Shown: positions 40,617 through 50,578, counted from the stretch's first letter. The stretch is DNA of 64,000 nucleotides from JAKVJE01 sp047722305 (GCA_047722305.1 JBDNYM010000006.1:1-64000), one strand, 5' to 3'. A program made the numbers and translations. The notes: generated by a model from the letters alone, not told the origin.

Positions 40617-43600
40617 GTGGTGACGGTTTCGATGCGCGTGATGACGGCGGGCGATGGTTACAAGTACCTGCTCCGCTCGGTCGCGGCCGGGGATGGTGAC
40701 CGTTCCCTCTCGACGCCGTTGACGCGCTACTACGCCGAAGCGGGAAACCCGCCCGGGTTCTGGATCGGCCAGGGCCTCGCCGCCCTCGGGCACGGCGAAC
40801 TGACCCCCGGCTCGGAAGTGTCGGAAGCGCAACTCGAGCTGCTGATCGGGTCGGGTCGTGATCCGATCACCGGCGACCCACTCGGCAAGGCGTACCCGAC
40901 GTTCGCGCCTCTGGCCGAGCGGATCGAACGCCGCATCAACACCCTCGACGCAGAACTGGGGCCAGCCGCGCGGGCGGTCGAGACGGCACGGATCGAGGCC
41001 GAGGAAACCGAGCGCGGAACCCGGCGCGCGGTGGCCGGGTTCGACTTCACCTTCTCAGTCCCCAAGAGTGTGTCGGCGCTATGGGCGGTCGCCGATGCCG
41101 GCACTCAGGCGTTGATCGCGGACGCGCATCATGCGGCGGTTGCAGAGCTGGTTGCGTTCCTCGAACGCGAGGTTGCAGTCACCCGCACCGGAGCGGACGG
41201 CCCCGAGGGCACGGTTGCGCACGTCGATGTCCTCGGTGTCGCTGCAACCGCGTTCGACCACTACGACTCCCGGGCGGGCGATCCGCAGTTGCACACTCAT
41301 GTCGTCATCAGCAACAAGGTCAAGACCGCCCAAGACGGCAAGTGGCGCGCCCTCGCCGGGCGTCCGATGCACGCCGCGGTCGTCGCGGTCTCCGAGCTCT
41401 ACAACGCCGCCCTGGCCGACCAGCTCACCCGCACCCTCGGCATCGACTGGGAGAGCCGCGACCGGGGACGGGACCGCAACCCCGCCTGGGAACTCGTCGG
41501 CGTCACCGAAGAACTGATCGGTGAGTTCTCCACCCGGTCACATCACATCGAGGCCGAGAAAGACCGCCTCATCGTCGAGTACGTCGCAACGCACGGCAGG
41601 CAGCCCTCCGCCCGGGTCGTGTTGAAGCTCCGCGCCCAAGCCACCCTTGCCACGAGGCCCGAGAAGCACATCCACTCGCTCGCAGACCTCACCCGCCAAT
41701 GGCGGGAACGCGCCGGCCGGGTGCTCGGGCAGGACCCGACCGGCTGGGCACGCACCCTCACCCACCAGGCAGCGGACGCACCGGCTCGGGTGTTGCGGGC
41801 CGACGACGTGCCCCTGGATGTCGTGCGCGAGGTCGGCCTGTCGGTGATGGCGGTCGTGAGTGAGAAGCGGTCGACGTGGACGCGCTGGAACCTGCACGCC
41901 GAAGCATCCCGGCAGTTGATGGGCTGGCGGTTCGCCTCGATGCTGGATCGGGAGGCGATCACCGGGCTCGTGGTCGATGCCGCCGAGCAAGCCTCGCTCC
42001 GCCTGACTCCGCCCGAACTCGCCTCCAGCCCGGTGCAGTTCCGCCGAGCCGATGGCACCTCACGGTTCCGGCCATACGCTTCTGTGCTGTTCTCGTCCGA
42101 AGCTCTGCTCGCCGCCGAAGACCGGCTCCTTGCCCGCGCCGACTCTCTCGCTGGGCCGGTGGTGTCGTTGGAGACGGTCGAGCAGATCACCAGCCGCCCC
42201 GACCCAAGGGGCCGGATGCTCGGCGAGGATCAAGCCGCAGCCCTGGCCGCGATCGCCGTCTCCGGCCGCACCCTCGACGTGCTGGTCGGCCCCGCCGGCG
42301 CAGGCAAGACCACCGCCATGAACGCGCTCCGCCGCGCATGGGAGAAGGAGCATGGCAGCGGCTCGGTCGTCGGCCTCGCACCATCCGCCGTCGCCGCCCA
42401 GGTGCTGGCGGACGATCTGGGGATCACGACCGAGAACACGGCGAAGTGGTGGCAGAACCACCTCATGCGCGGCACCACGTTCGAGGTGGGCCAGCTCGTC
42501 ATCATCGACGAGGCATCCCTGGCCGGCACCGCCTCCCTCGACCGCATCACCGCCGAAGCCGAACAAGCCGGCGCGAAGACGCTGCTGGTCGGTGACTGGG
42601 GGCAACTCCAATCGGTCGACGCCGGCGGTGCGTTCTCGATGCTCGTCCACGCCCGCGACGACACCCCCGAGCTACTCGACATCCACCGCTTCACCCACGA
42701 GTGGGAGAAGACCACCTCCCTCCAACTCCGCCACGGCCGTCCCGAGGCGATCGACACCCTCGCAGGCCACGACCGCATCATCGGCGGCGAACAAGAAGCC
42801 ATGATCGACGCCGCCTATGGCGCATGGCGACAAGACCTCGCCACCGGGCGAGCGTCGATCCTCGTCGCCGAAACCCACGAAACCGTCACCGCCCTCAACG
42901 CCCGAGCGCGGGCGGACCGGATCATCGACGGCACCGTGCACGGCACCCGTGAAGTCGGCCTGCATGACGGAACGGCCGTGTCCGAGGGCGATCTGGTCAT
43001 CACCCGTCACAACGACCGCCGCCTACGCAACGGCCGATCCTGGGTCCGCAACGGCGACAGCTGGACCGTCACCGGCGTTCACGCGGACGGGTCGGTCAGC
43101 ATCCGCCCGGTCGGCCGCCGGCTCCGTGGCGGAATCGTCCTGCCCGCCGACTACGTGGCCGAACACCTCGACCTCGGCTACGCCATCACCGCCCATAGAG
43201 CCCAGGGAGTGACGACCGACACGGCGCACGTCATCGCGACCGCGACCACGACGCGGGAGAACTTCTACGTCGCCATGACCCGCGGCGCGGCCGGGAACTA
43301 TACCTACGTTGTCCTCGATCGGCCCGACGACAGCCACGGGGTGCCGCACCCCAGCGACAACCCTGACGCCACCGCCCGGTCGGTGCTCTACGGCGTGATC
43401 CAGCACATCGGCGCCGAACTGTCCGCGCACGAGGCGATCACCGCCGAGCAGGAACGGTGGAGCAACATCGGCCAGCTCGCCGCCGAGTACGAAACCATCG
43501 CCCAAGCCGCCCAACACGACCGCTGGGGCACCCTCCTTGCCGCCGCCGGACTCGCGAGTGCGCAGGTCGATGCCGTGCTCGACTCTGACGCCTACCCGGC

Positions 43601-44180
43601 CCTGTCGGCCGAGCTTCGGCATGCCGAAGCCAACCACCACGACCTCGACACCCTGCTGCCGCGTCTCATAGCCGCGCGGGGGCTGGGCGATGCGGACGAC
43701 ATCGCTTCGGTGATCCACGCCCGCGTCGCCCGCGCCACCGCCCGGCCAGCCGGATCCGGCCGTACCCGCAAACCGCCTCGGTTCATCGCCGGCCTCATCC
43801 CGTACGCGGACGGGTCGATGGCCGACGATATGCGCCAAGCCCTGGACGAACGCCACGAGCTGATCGAAGCCCGCGCCGACTCCGTACTCACGGGCGCGCT
43901 CACCGACAAGGCACTGTGGACAACCCAACTCGGCCCGGTACCGAAGGACACGAAGCAGCGGACGGCCTGGCGACGTGCCGCCGTCATCGTCGCCGCGTAC
44001 CGGGACCGCTACCAGATCACCGACGACCGAACCCCGCTCGGCCCCGCACCCCAGAGCACCCGGCAGAAGATCGACCGCGCCCGGGCCGAAGCCGCGCTCA
44101 GGGAAGTCAATGCCGGTACGTCCGCACCCGAGGCCGGGCGCCCGGTGACGCAGGCCGTGACTCGCGGTCCTCGTCTCTGA
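40617..44180 (+). CDS. MobF-family conjugative relaxase-helicase (TrwC/TraI-like)
   Basis: An 1187-aa relaxase. The N-terminal TrwC domain shows RYYAEAGNPPGFWIG, FDFTFSVPKSVSALWA and the metal-binding histidine triad DSRAGDPQLHTHVVISNK (His226, His228 with a second site just before). A RecD-like helicase follows with Walker A VGPAGAGKTTAMNALRR near 557 and motif II VIIDEASLAG. The C-terminal 250 residues are helical and unassigned. It nicks oriT, binds the strand covalently through an N-terminal Tyr (probably in RYYAEAG) and unwinds it. GTG 40,617 follows GGGAGG; GTG 40,620 is also possible. Confidence 0.95.
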   Translation: MVTVSMRVMTAGDGYKYLLRSVAAGDGDRSLSTPLTRYYAEAGNPPGFWIGQGLAALGHGELTPGSEVSEAQLELLIGSGRDPITGDPLGKAYPTFAPLAERIERRINTLDAELGPAARAVETARIEAEETERGTRRAVAGFDFTFSVPKSVSALWAVADAGTQALIADAHHAAVAELVAFLEREVAVTRTGADGPEGTVAHVDVLGVAATAFDHYDSRAGDPQLHTHVVISNKVKTAQDGKWRALAGRPMHAAVVAVSELYNAALADQLTRTLGIDWESRDRGRDRNPAWELVGVTEELIGEFSTRSHHIEAEKDRLIVEYVATHGRQPSARVVLKLRAQATLATRPEKHIHSLADLTRQWRERAGRVLGQDPTGWARTLTHQAADAPARVLRADDVPLDVVREVGLSVMAVVSEKRSTWTRWNLHAEASRQLMGWRFASMLDREAITGLVVDAAEQASLRLTPPELASSPVQFRRADGTSRFRPYASVLFSSEALLAAEDRLLARADSLAGPVVSLETVEQITSRPDPRGRMLGEDQAAALAAIAVSGRTLDVLVGPAGAGKTTAMNALRRAWEKEHGSGSVVGLAPSAVAAQVLADDLGITTENTAKWWQNHLMRGTTFEVGQLVIIDEASLAGTASLDRITAEAEQAGAKTLLVGDWGQLQSVDAGGAFSMLVHARDDTPELLDIHRFTHEWEKTTSLQLRHGRPEAIDTLAGHDRIIGGEQEAMIDAAYGAWRQDLATGRASILVAETHETVTALNARARADRIIDGTVHGTREVGLHDGTAVSEGDLVITRHNDRRLRNGRSWVRNGDSWTVTGVHADGSVSIRPVGRRLRGGIVLPADYVAEHLDLGYAITAHRAQGVTTDTAHVIATATTTRENFYVAMTRGAAGNYTYVVLDRPDDSHGVPHPSDNPDATARSVLYGVIQHIGAELSAHEAITAEQERWSNIGQLAAEYETIAQAAQHDRWGTLLAAAGLASAQVDAVLDSDAYPALSAELRHAEANHHDLDTLLPRLIAARGLGDADDIASVIHARVARATARPAGSGRTRKPPRFIAGLIPYADGSMADDMRQALDERHELIEARADSVLTGALTDKALWTTQLGPVPKDTKQRTAWRRAAVIVAAYRDRYQITDDRTPLGPAPQSTRQKIDRARAEAALREVNAGTSAPEAGRPVTQAVTRGPRL

Positions 44181-44192
44181 GCGCTGTCGGTC

Positions 44193-45377
44193 GTGTCTGC
44201 GATCCTTGACGTAGAGCATTCGGTCGATGAGAGACGAGGTGGGAAGGTGGCGCAGTCGGAGCAAGCGCGCGAGATCGCGCGACGCCTCGGCGTGGTCAGT
44301 CATCCCACCCTCGACCAACTGGCCGAAGCTGTAGCGCTCTTTGCTCCGTTGGGTTGGGCCATGTGCGGACGCTGGCATATGGAAGGCACCTTGCGCGTCC
44401 TCCGACAAGCCGGGAACGGTGCCACGGACGACGAGCTGGACGAAGCGATCACCGAGGTGTGGAACAACGAGAACGCGACCTTGCTGAAACACGCCGCCGC
44501 GCCGATGCGCCGATGGTCGAACTCTCACTACCCGTTCAAGCAACTTGTCTGGGATCGCGTCAGTCTCATCGAGAAGGCCATCGAGCATCACTTCGCAGGC
44601 GCCTACGAGGCATCGACCCCGATCATCCTGGCTCAGATCGACGGCATGAGTCGGGACCTCACCGGCCAGTCCTTCTTCTCCAAAGGAAGCAACGACCCAT
44701 ACCTGGACGACGAGACGATCGCCGGCATGGAAACCAACCTCCCGGTGGTACGCGCCCTCTTCTCCGAAGACGTAAGGCCAACCGGCGACTACGGCAAGGT
44801 CTCTCGACACGACGTGCTCCACGGCCGCGACCTCGGCTACGCGACCCGGGTGAACTCCACCAAGACCATCGTCCTCGTCGCCGCCCTTGCCGAATACCTC
44901 CCCAAGATCGCCGACGACGCTGGCGCCCAGCGCCGACGACAACACGAGGACGAAGTTGCCGGCTCCACTGAACTCGATGAACTCGGGCGCCTTGTGGACG
45001 ACCGCCATGTACCCGAACTGCTGAACTTCGCCTACGACTTCGACACCGAATACCTCAACGCCGTTCTGCTGAACCCGGCCCCGTTCAACGCGCGGCGGCA
45101 ACTGGCTGCGGTCGCCCGCAAGCACGGCCTTGACCCGGAAGCGTTCACGCTTGACGAGGATCAGGCCGGTTGGCGCTGGTACTACACGATTCCAGCCGGC
45201 CAGACCCTCGGCTATGCAGCACGTCCAAGCACCAGCAGCGAGCGGCGCCATCCCGACGTGTGGCGATGGGACGACCCCACCACGCCACACACGTTCCCGT
45301 GGAACGACTCAACGGGTTGGCGCTACGACGATGACTTCCCACGATCCCCGAACTGGGAACCCAAACTCGTCATGTAG
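44193..45377 (+). CDS. HEPN-like hypothetical protein behind the relaxase
   Basis: A 394-aa protein. Around residues 200-235 it has SRHDVLHGRDLGYATRVNS followed by a helix. Arg205 and His210 make an RX4H motif with a preceding conserved surrounding NxxK/H (VLHGxxxxY...NSTK), a pattern seen in HEPN-type nucleases of abortive-infection systems. The rest is mixed helical; the C-terminus is Trp/Asp-rich. Start uncertain: GTG 44,193 or GTG 44,247 (VAQSEQ, with a purine-rich stretch before it). It is 12 bp behind the relaxase and before the converging dprA. RNA-cleaving function is inferred from the motif only. Confidence 0.6.
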   Translation: MSAILDVEHSVDERRGGKVAQSEQAREIARRLGVVSHPTLDQLAEAVALFAPLGWAMCGRWHMEGTLRVLRQAGNGATDDELDEAITEVWNNENATLLKHAAAPMRRWSNSHYPFKQLVWDRVSLIEKAIEHHFAGAYEASTPIILAQIDGMSRDLTGQSFFSKGSNDPYLDDETIAGMETNLPVVRALFSEDVRPTGDYGKVSRHDVLHGRDLGYATRVNSTKTIVLVAALAEYLPKIADDAGAQRRRQHEDEVAGSTELDELGRLVDDRHVPELLNFAYDFDTEYLNAVLLNPAPFNARRQLAAVARKHGLDPEAFTLDEDQAGWRWYYTIPAGQTLGYAARPSTSSERRHPDVWRWDDPTTPHTFPWNDSTGWRYDDDFPRSPNWEPKLVM

Positions 45378-45391
45378 CTATCGTCAGCTCG

Positions 45392-46399
45392 CTAGATCGA
45401 GCGCCCAGACCCGCCCGGCGCAGAGCGATAGCCGCCGAACTCGTGTCCAGCAGCGGATCGCGTCAGGTTCTTGCCGGTTGGCTCAGCGCCGTCGAGCAGC
45501 GCGATGACATCGCTGGCCCGAGTGACGACGGACGCGGCCCCTTGCTTGATGAGTTCGTTCGGGCCGTTGCTGACGGCACTGGTCACGGGGCCAGGCACCG
45601 CTCCGACACCCCGGCCGAGGCCAAGCGCGTTGAACACAGTCGTGAGCGACCCCGACCGTACGCCTGCCTCCGGGATCACGACACCACCGGAGAGTGCCGC
45701 CATCAGCCGGTATCGCGCGATGAACCTGTCCCGGCTGGGCACAGCACCTGCCGGGAGTTCACTCACGAGCAGGCCGGTGTCACCGATCCGATCCAGCAGG
45801 TCGGTGTGCGCGGCCGGATAGCGGCGATCCAAGCCAGTTGCCAACACGACGATCGTCTGACCGGCGGCGGCGAGCACGCTCCGGTGCGCCGCACTGTCGA
45901 TGCCGTAAGCGCCTCCGGCGATGACCACCCGTTCCTCATCGGCCAGCCCCGTCGCAAGTTCGTTGGTGACGTGTTCGCCGTAGTGGGTAGACGCGCGAGC
46001 GCCCGTGATCGTGACCCGATCGCTCAGCGCCGTCGCCAAGAACGACGATGCGCCCTGCGTCCACAGCACATACGGGGCGCGGTCGCCCAGCTCGTCCAGT
46101 CCGGCGGGCCACTCCCGATCCGCCGGGATCAGCGTGCCGAACCCGTGCTGCTCAGCCTCGGCCACGCGCTCCATCAGGTCGGGCACGATCCGTGCTCGCA
46201 GGCGCTCGCGCCACAACAGAACGTCGGCACGGCCCAGCCCCGTCACGTCATGATCGGACTCGACCAGGCTCAGCGTCGCCACGCCTCCGTGGCGACCCAG
46301 GATGTATCCGGTCGTCAGATCGTCCGGCTCAGCGATCATCGACAGCACGATTCGCGCCATCCGTTCGCCCCGCACCTGCTCCGCCAACGCGCCAGCCAT
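45392..46399 (-). CDS. dprA: DprA-like DNA-processing protein
   Basis: A 335-aa DprA/Smf protein with the Rossmann-like core: GYGEHVTNELATGLADEERVVIAGGAYGIDSAAHRSVLAAAG split over strand and helix, ATGLDRRYPAAHTDL, SELPAGAVPSRDRFIARYRL and a conserved SGGVVIPEAGVRSGS. DprA binds single-stranded DNA and loads RecA; ICE-borne copies probably help incoming transfer strands. It lacks a clear C-terminal winged helix. It converges with the HEPN-like gene and diverges from the ABC-3C operon. Confidence 0.88.
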   Translation of the reverse strand: MAGALAEQVRGERMARIVLSMIAEPDDLTTGYILGRHGGVATLSLVESDHDVTGLGRADVLLWRERLRARIVPDLMERVAEAEQHGFGTLIPADREWPAGLDELGDRAPYVLWTQGASSFLATALSDRVTITGARASTHYGEHVTNELATGLADEERVVIAGGAYGIDSAAHRSVLAAAGQTIVVLATGLDRRYPAAHTDLLDRIGDTGLLVSELPAGAVPSRDRFIARYRLMAALSGGVVIPEAGVRSGSLTTVFNALGLGRGVGAVPGPVTSAVSNGPNELIKQGAASVVTRASDVIALLDGAEPTGKNLTRSAAGHEFGGYRSAPGGSGRSI

Positions 46400-46559
46400 G
46401 ATCGGTGTCCTTCCACTCCAAGGTCACCGACGAGGTGCGCCATCGTCTGCCACCACCAACGTGGAGCAGCCCGCGACCCGCTGGGCGGCGATCGCCTCGG
46501 TGAAGGCCGTTGTCTCATAGGATTGGGGCCATGTGACACTCGAACGAGGAGGTACCTGC
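46400..46559. promoter_or_regulatory. Divergent region between dprA and ABC-3C operon
   Basis: A 160-bp gap holding the two divergent promoters. GGAGG at 46,548-46,552 is the ribosome site of the nuclease gene. No palindrome or clear -10 element was recognised. Confidence 0.35.
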
Positions 46560-47672
46560 GTGTCCGTCGCCGCCCAGCCGAGCGCGAAGAGCAGCGCTCC
46601 TCAGCTCGACGACATGCCTGTCCCGGTGACCTCGGTGGCACCCGCGCCTTCTCTTCCTGGTTCGCCCGTGCCTCCCGCCCATCGCATCTACTTCTACTCG
46701 CCCGATGAATGGGAAGTCTTCATCGCAGAATGGGCTACCGGCCTCGCCGTCTCGTACCGGCAGATCAAGCGGCTCGGTGGACCTAGCGATCGTGGTGTAG
46801 ATGTGGCCGCGTTCAAGACTGAGCGAGGGCTTGAAGACTCGTGGGACTGCTTTCAGGCGAAGCACTACGCGGACTCACTCAATCTGTCGGACGCGATCCC
46901 GGAGATGCTGAAGCTTTTCCGAGGGGTCGTGGACGCCTACTACGTGCTCCCGGACCAGTATGTTTTTGTCGCTCCTCGTGGCTGTGGCAGTTCCCTCAAC
47001 CGTCTTCTGAGCAAGCCGACCGAGTTGCGGAAGAAGTTCCTCGAAGTGGTCGATTCCCGTGGTGCAGCAACCAAGGGGCTCGATGAGGTGACGTTGCAGT
47101 CAATCCGTGATCTTGCAGCAGCCTCAGACTTCTCGATTTTTCGATCCCTTGAACTCAACGAGATGCTGGATGTCCACCGCACAACTCCGTACTACGCAGC
47201 TCGGTTTGGTACGGCATTGCCCGCGAGACCTCCGGTTGGTCAGACGCCAACCGCCCCGGCCCCTGTCGAGGCGGTCTATGTCAAGAAGCTCGTTGACGTC
47301 TACAACGAGCAAGACCCCGTGGCCTGTTCGGATACTGAGTCAGTCACCACCCACGCGAAGTACGGCGCGCATCTTCAGCGCCAGCGGGAGGCCTTTTACT
47401 CGGCGGAGGCGCTACGTCTCTATGCCAGGGACTCGGTGCCGGACGGCACGTTTGAGTTACTGCAAGGCGATGTCTACACGGGCGTCATTGACACAGCGGA
47501 AGCGGACCATGCCAGTGGTCTACATCGACTCCGCGCGGTCCTCTCGCAATCAGGCCAGCTGGACCTCGGTGCCCATGCCCTTATCTCCGTGTCGAGAATC
47601 GAGGATCGCCAAGGCATCTGCCATCAACTTGCCAATGCGGACCGACTGACCTGGGTGGCGAACGATGAGTAG
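46560..47672 (+). CDS. ABC-3C system effector with Mrr-type nuclease domain
   Basis: A 370-aa protein starting at GTG 46,560 after GAGGAGG. After a 40-residue disordered start comes a PD-(D/E)xK nuclease of the Mrr type: Glu near 52 (DEWEVFIAEW), Asp81 in DRGVDVAAF, and QAKHY with Gln99 and Lys101. The C-terminal 140 residues form a separate domain (YVKKLVDVYNEQD ... LISVSRIED) of the kind that carries effectors in ABC three-component systems. It overlaps the middle-component gene by 8 bp. By family logic the ATPase complex licenses this nuclease on detection of invading DNA. Confidence 0.78.
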   Translation: MSVAAQPSAKSSAPQLDDMPVPVTSVAPAPSLPGSPVPPAHRIYFYSPDEWEVFIAEWATGLAVSYRQIKRLGGPSDRGVDVAAFKTERGLEDSWDCFQAKHYADSLNLSDAIPEMLKLFRGVVDAYYVLPDQYVFVAPRGCGSSLNRLLSKPTELRKKFLEVVDSRGAATKGLDEVTLQSIRDLAAASDFSIFRSLELNEMLDVHRTTPYYAARFGTALPARPPVGQTPTAPAPVEAVYVKKLVDVYNEQDPVACSDTESVTTHAKYGAHLQRQREAFYSAEALRLYARDSVPDGTFELLQGDVYTGVIDTAEADHASGLHRLRAVLSQSGQLDLGAHALISVSRIEDRQGICHQLANADRLTWVANDE

Positions 47673-48144
47673 CCCTCTCAACAGCCCCCTCGAAGTGGGA
47701 TTGCGTGTCCTCATGATCCTTGTCGAGGCTTTTCCAGCACATCTAGACATCAACCGCCTGGTGCTGCTCGATCACGGGCTCCTACACAGCGCGGACCTTG
47801 ATGGTCCAGAGAGCTTGCACCCGCCGATTCCTGTCCGAGTGGGCGAACTCGGAGTCAAAAGACAGCACATCGAAGATGGCCTCCAAGTCATGATCCGTGC
47901 CGGCCTCGCAGAGATGTCTGCCGAGGACAGCGGCATCGAGTTTTGGGCCAGCGAGAGCACCGAAGGCTTCCTAGGGCTACTTGAGAGCGACTATGCGCGC
48001 GCCCTGCATGATCGTGCGCAGTGGGTCGTCGGGGAACTTGGGGCCGTTGACGATAGCCGTCTGCGAGAGCGCATGCGAGAGGTTTCGTCACACTGGTCCG
48101 AGGAGTTCGAGGTTGTGCTGGCGGAGAGCGGAGGCGACTTCTGA
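47665..48144 (+). CDS. ABC-3C system middle component
   Basis: A 159-aa helical protein. It has an alternating start (VGLRVLMILVEAFPAHLDINRLVLLDHGLL) and a winged-helix-like middle (GELGVKRQHIEDGLQVMIRAGLAEM). The size and place between effector and ATPase match the middle component of ABC-3C systems, which bridges the two. It overlaps the effector (ATG within the effector's last codons) and shares one base with the ATPase start. Confidence 0.75.
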   Translation: MSSPLNSPLEVGLRVLMILVEAFPAHLDINRLVLLDHGLLHSADLDGPESLHPPIPVRVGELGVKRQHIEDGLQVMIRAGLAEMSAEDSGIEFWASESTEGFLGLLESDYARALHDRAQWVVGELGAVDDSRLRERMREVSSHWSEEFEVVLAESGGDF

Positions 48145-50018
48145 TGGGACGACTGACGCTTTCTCACCTGACCTTCACCGGTACGAATGTTGCTGCGGCG
48201 TCGGTTGACTTCAGCCCACATGTGACAGTGATTCACGGCCCGTCGGACACCGGCAAGTCCGTCATCGTTGACGCGATCGACTTCGTGCTCGGCGCAAAGG
48301 AACTCAAGGAGATACCGGAGCGAAACGGCTACAGTCGAGTCCTGTTGGGAATCCAGCTTCCTAGTGGCGACCGCATCACGCTCGCGCGGGCGGTGGATGG
48401 CGGCGGAGTCGCCCTTTATCGAAGCGATGTCCGTGTTGAACCGTCGAGTCCTCCCGACGAGACCCTCGCCGCGAAGCACAGCTCGGCAACCACCGCGAAC
48501 GTCTCCCGTTTCCTTCTTGAGCAAGTCGGTCTCGATGAGCAGCAGGTGCGTAAGAACTCACGAAACGACACCAACATGCTCAGCTTCCGCGATCTGACGC
48601 GACTGTGCCTCATCGGTGAGACCGAGATGCAGGCGGAGATAGCGCCTGGACTCAGCGGGAACCCAGTCAACAAGACCAAGGAAGTCTCGGTTCTGAAGCT
48701 CCTCCTCACCGGGGAAGACGACTCGGCGCTGGTCGCCGTGGCATCACCACAGGAGCAGAAGCGTCTGCGTGGTGCTCGGCAAGAGGTTGTCGAGAGGATG
48801 CTCGGGCAACTTGAAGCACAGCTCCAAGACGTCGCAGAGCCAGCCGAACTCATGGCGCAACTGGGCAAACTGAACCGAACAATCGATGAGCACAGCGCGA
48901 CAATCGGAGGCCTCGCGGAGAAGCGAGGGCAGCTTCTCGCGGAACGCAGCCGACTGCAAGAGATCGAGAGAACCGAGCGCGTCGAGTACTCAGACGCAGC
49001 AGCGCTCCGCCAGCGATTCAACCTCTTGCTGAAGCAGTATGAGAGTGACCTCGCACGGCTCGAAATGATCGCCGAAGCGGGGAACCTTCTCGGGTACTTC
49101 CGACGCGGCACGTGCGTCTTCTGCGGTGCGGAACCGGATAGCCAGCACCTCAACATGAGCTGCGAAGGCGACATCACAAGTTTTGGCATGTCCGTCGAGT
49201 CCGAGACCCGCAAGACTCAAGGTCTTCACGAAGACCTGCTTGTGACCATCGACAGCCTCAACGCTCGATCGGAGAGCCTGAAAGTCTCGATCAGAGCAGC
49301 GCATCGTGAGTCAATCAGCCTTCAGAAGAAGATCGACAAGCTCGACGGCGAGATGAGCCCGCACCAAGGCGACCTTCGCGACCTCCTTACGAAGCGCAGT
49401 GAGGTCGAGAAGCACCTCGGACTCTATGAACAAGTGAAGTCTCTCGAAGCCATGATCCGCAAGATCATTGACGAGACCGACGTGGAAGTGGCGACTGCAG
49501 TCGCGGGCCTGAGCCTCACCGCAGTGCGCGAGTTCTCGACCGAGATTTCCAAGCGCCTCACGGAGTGGGACTATCCAGACGCAGATTCCGTTCGTTACGA
49601 CCGGAATGAACTAGACATCATCGCCGGAGATCAACAACGATCGGCGCACGGCAAGGGTGTCCGAGCGATTCTCCACGCTGCTTTCACGCTCTCTCTTGCG
49701 CAATACTGCTTCAACCGAGAGTTGCCGCACCCCGGCTTCGTCGTTCTCGACTCTCCACTCGTCACGTACCGTCCGCCAGATCAATCCACAGACACTGATG
49801 AAGAGCCCCCCGAAGGCGTCGTTCGTGCCTTCTACCGTGACATCCAGGAGAACTTCGACGGTCAAATCATCATCATGGAAAACACTGACCCACTCGAACC
49901 GCTTGGATCGAACGCACTCGATGTACCGTTCACGAAGCGCGTTGATGTCGGGCGGTATGGGTTCTTGCCCGCCGTGGCCACTGAGACCCAGCCCGACGCT
50001 CTCCCGCTAGATGAGTAG
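48144..50018 (+). CDS. ABC-3C system SMC/Rad50-like ATPase
   Basis: A 624-aa ATPase. Walker A is HGPSDTGKSVIVDAIDFVLG (31-50); two long coiled-coil arms run through residues 200-450, interrupted by CVFCGAEPDSQHLNMSC, a zinc-hook-like tip; the C-terminal half has SAHGKGVRAILHAAFTL (signature-like) and Walker B FVVLDSPLV. This is the ABC-3C type. It would form the sensor or clamp part of the predicted conflict system. TGATG joins it to the middle component. Confidence 0.82.
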   Translation: MGRLTLSHLTFTGTNVAAASVDFSPHVTVIHGPSDTGKSVIVDAIDFVLGAKELKEIPERNGYSRVLLGIQLPSGDRITLARAVDGGGVALYRSDVRVEPSSPPDETLAAKHSSATTANVSRFLLEQVGLDEQQVRKNSRNDTNMLSFRDLTRLCLIGETEMQAEIAPGLSGNPVNKTKEVSVLKLLLTGEDDSALVAVASPQEQKRLRGARQEVVERMLGQLEAQLQDVAEPAELMAQLGKLNRTIDEHSATIGGLAEKRGQLLAERSRLQEIERTERVEYSDAAALRQRFNLLLKQYESDLARLEMIAEAGNLLGYFRRGTCVFCGAEPDSQHLNMSCEGDITSFGMSVESETRKTQGLHEDLLVTIDSLNARSESLKVSIRAAHRESISLQKKIDKLDGEMSPHQGDLRDLLTKRSEVEKHLGLYEQVKSLEAMIRKIIDETDVEVATAVAGLSLTAVREFSTEISKRLTEWDYPDADSVRYDRNELDIIAGDQQRSAHGKGVRAILHAAFTLSLAQYCFNRELPHPGFVVLDSPLVTYRPPDQSTDTDEEPPEGVVRAFYRDIQENFDGQIIIMENTDPLEPLGSNALDVPFTKRVDVGRYGFLPAVATETQPDALPLDE

Positions 50019-50215
50019 GCCCGCAGCCTGCCCAAGCTGATCGGATCGGCTCGTCCAAGGCTCAGAAGCGAACGGTTCCTTCCCCGAAGCGCCGAGCGTA
50101 CACTGAACGGTGAGGCGGCTTTCTCCTTCACAGTGGGCCGTTCGCGGCAGGCCTTCGGGCCACTCTTCAACGCACCGTCTCGCAGAGACACCCCTGCGTA
50201 GAAGAGGAGCATCCG

Positions 50216-50578
50216 ATGATCCGCCTACTGATGATCGCCAGCATCCATATCCGCGACTTCATGCGTCGCTACATGCCGAGCAACATCCTGCTCGACCTCA
50301 TCCGCACCCGCCGCGGCCTCAAGTGGGGCGTCCCAGCCATGCTGCTGGCGATCCCGTACTTCGGCGTCGCCTACTGGTGCACCACGATCATCGGCAACGG
50401 CGGCCCCGGCTGGCTCAACCTCGTCGTCCTGATCTGCGTGTGGAGCGGCTTGAAGATGCTGTGGATCGGCCCCGTCAGCCTGATCCACCTACTCCGAGCC
50501 AGGACCAGCGAACGCCGTGCCCGCCGCGACCACATCCGCCGCAACCACGACGAGCCCGTGCAGACCGGAGTCATGTGA
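50216..50578 (+). CDS. Small membrane protein of ICE
   Basis: A 120-aa protein with two membrane helices (WGVPAMLLAIPYFGVAYWCTTII and LNLVVLICVWSGLKMLWIGPVSLI) and a basic C-terminus (RARTSERRARRDHIRRNH). Similar small proteins occur in actinobacterial ICEs near relaxase and MTase genes; they are sometimes labelled sulfate permease without support. GAGGAG precedes the ATG. It overlaps the next gene by ATG within TGATG. Confidence 0.75.
   Translation: MIRLLMIASIHIRDFMRRYMPSNILLDLIRTRRGLKWGVPAMLLAIPYFGVAYWCTTIIGNGGPGWLNLVVLICVWSGLKMLWIGPVSLIHLLRARTSERRARRDHIRRNHDEPVQTGVM

Noticed and set aside
43023..45290. 755-aa minus-strand reading frame
   Set aside because: Antisense to the relaxase C-terminus and the HEPN-like gene; no recognisable domain.
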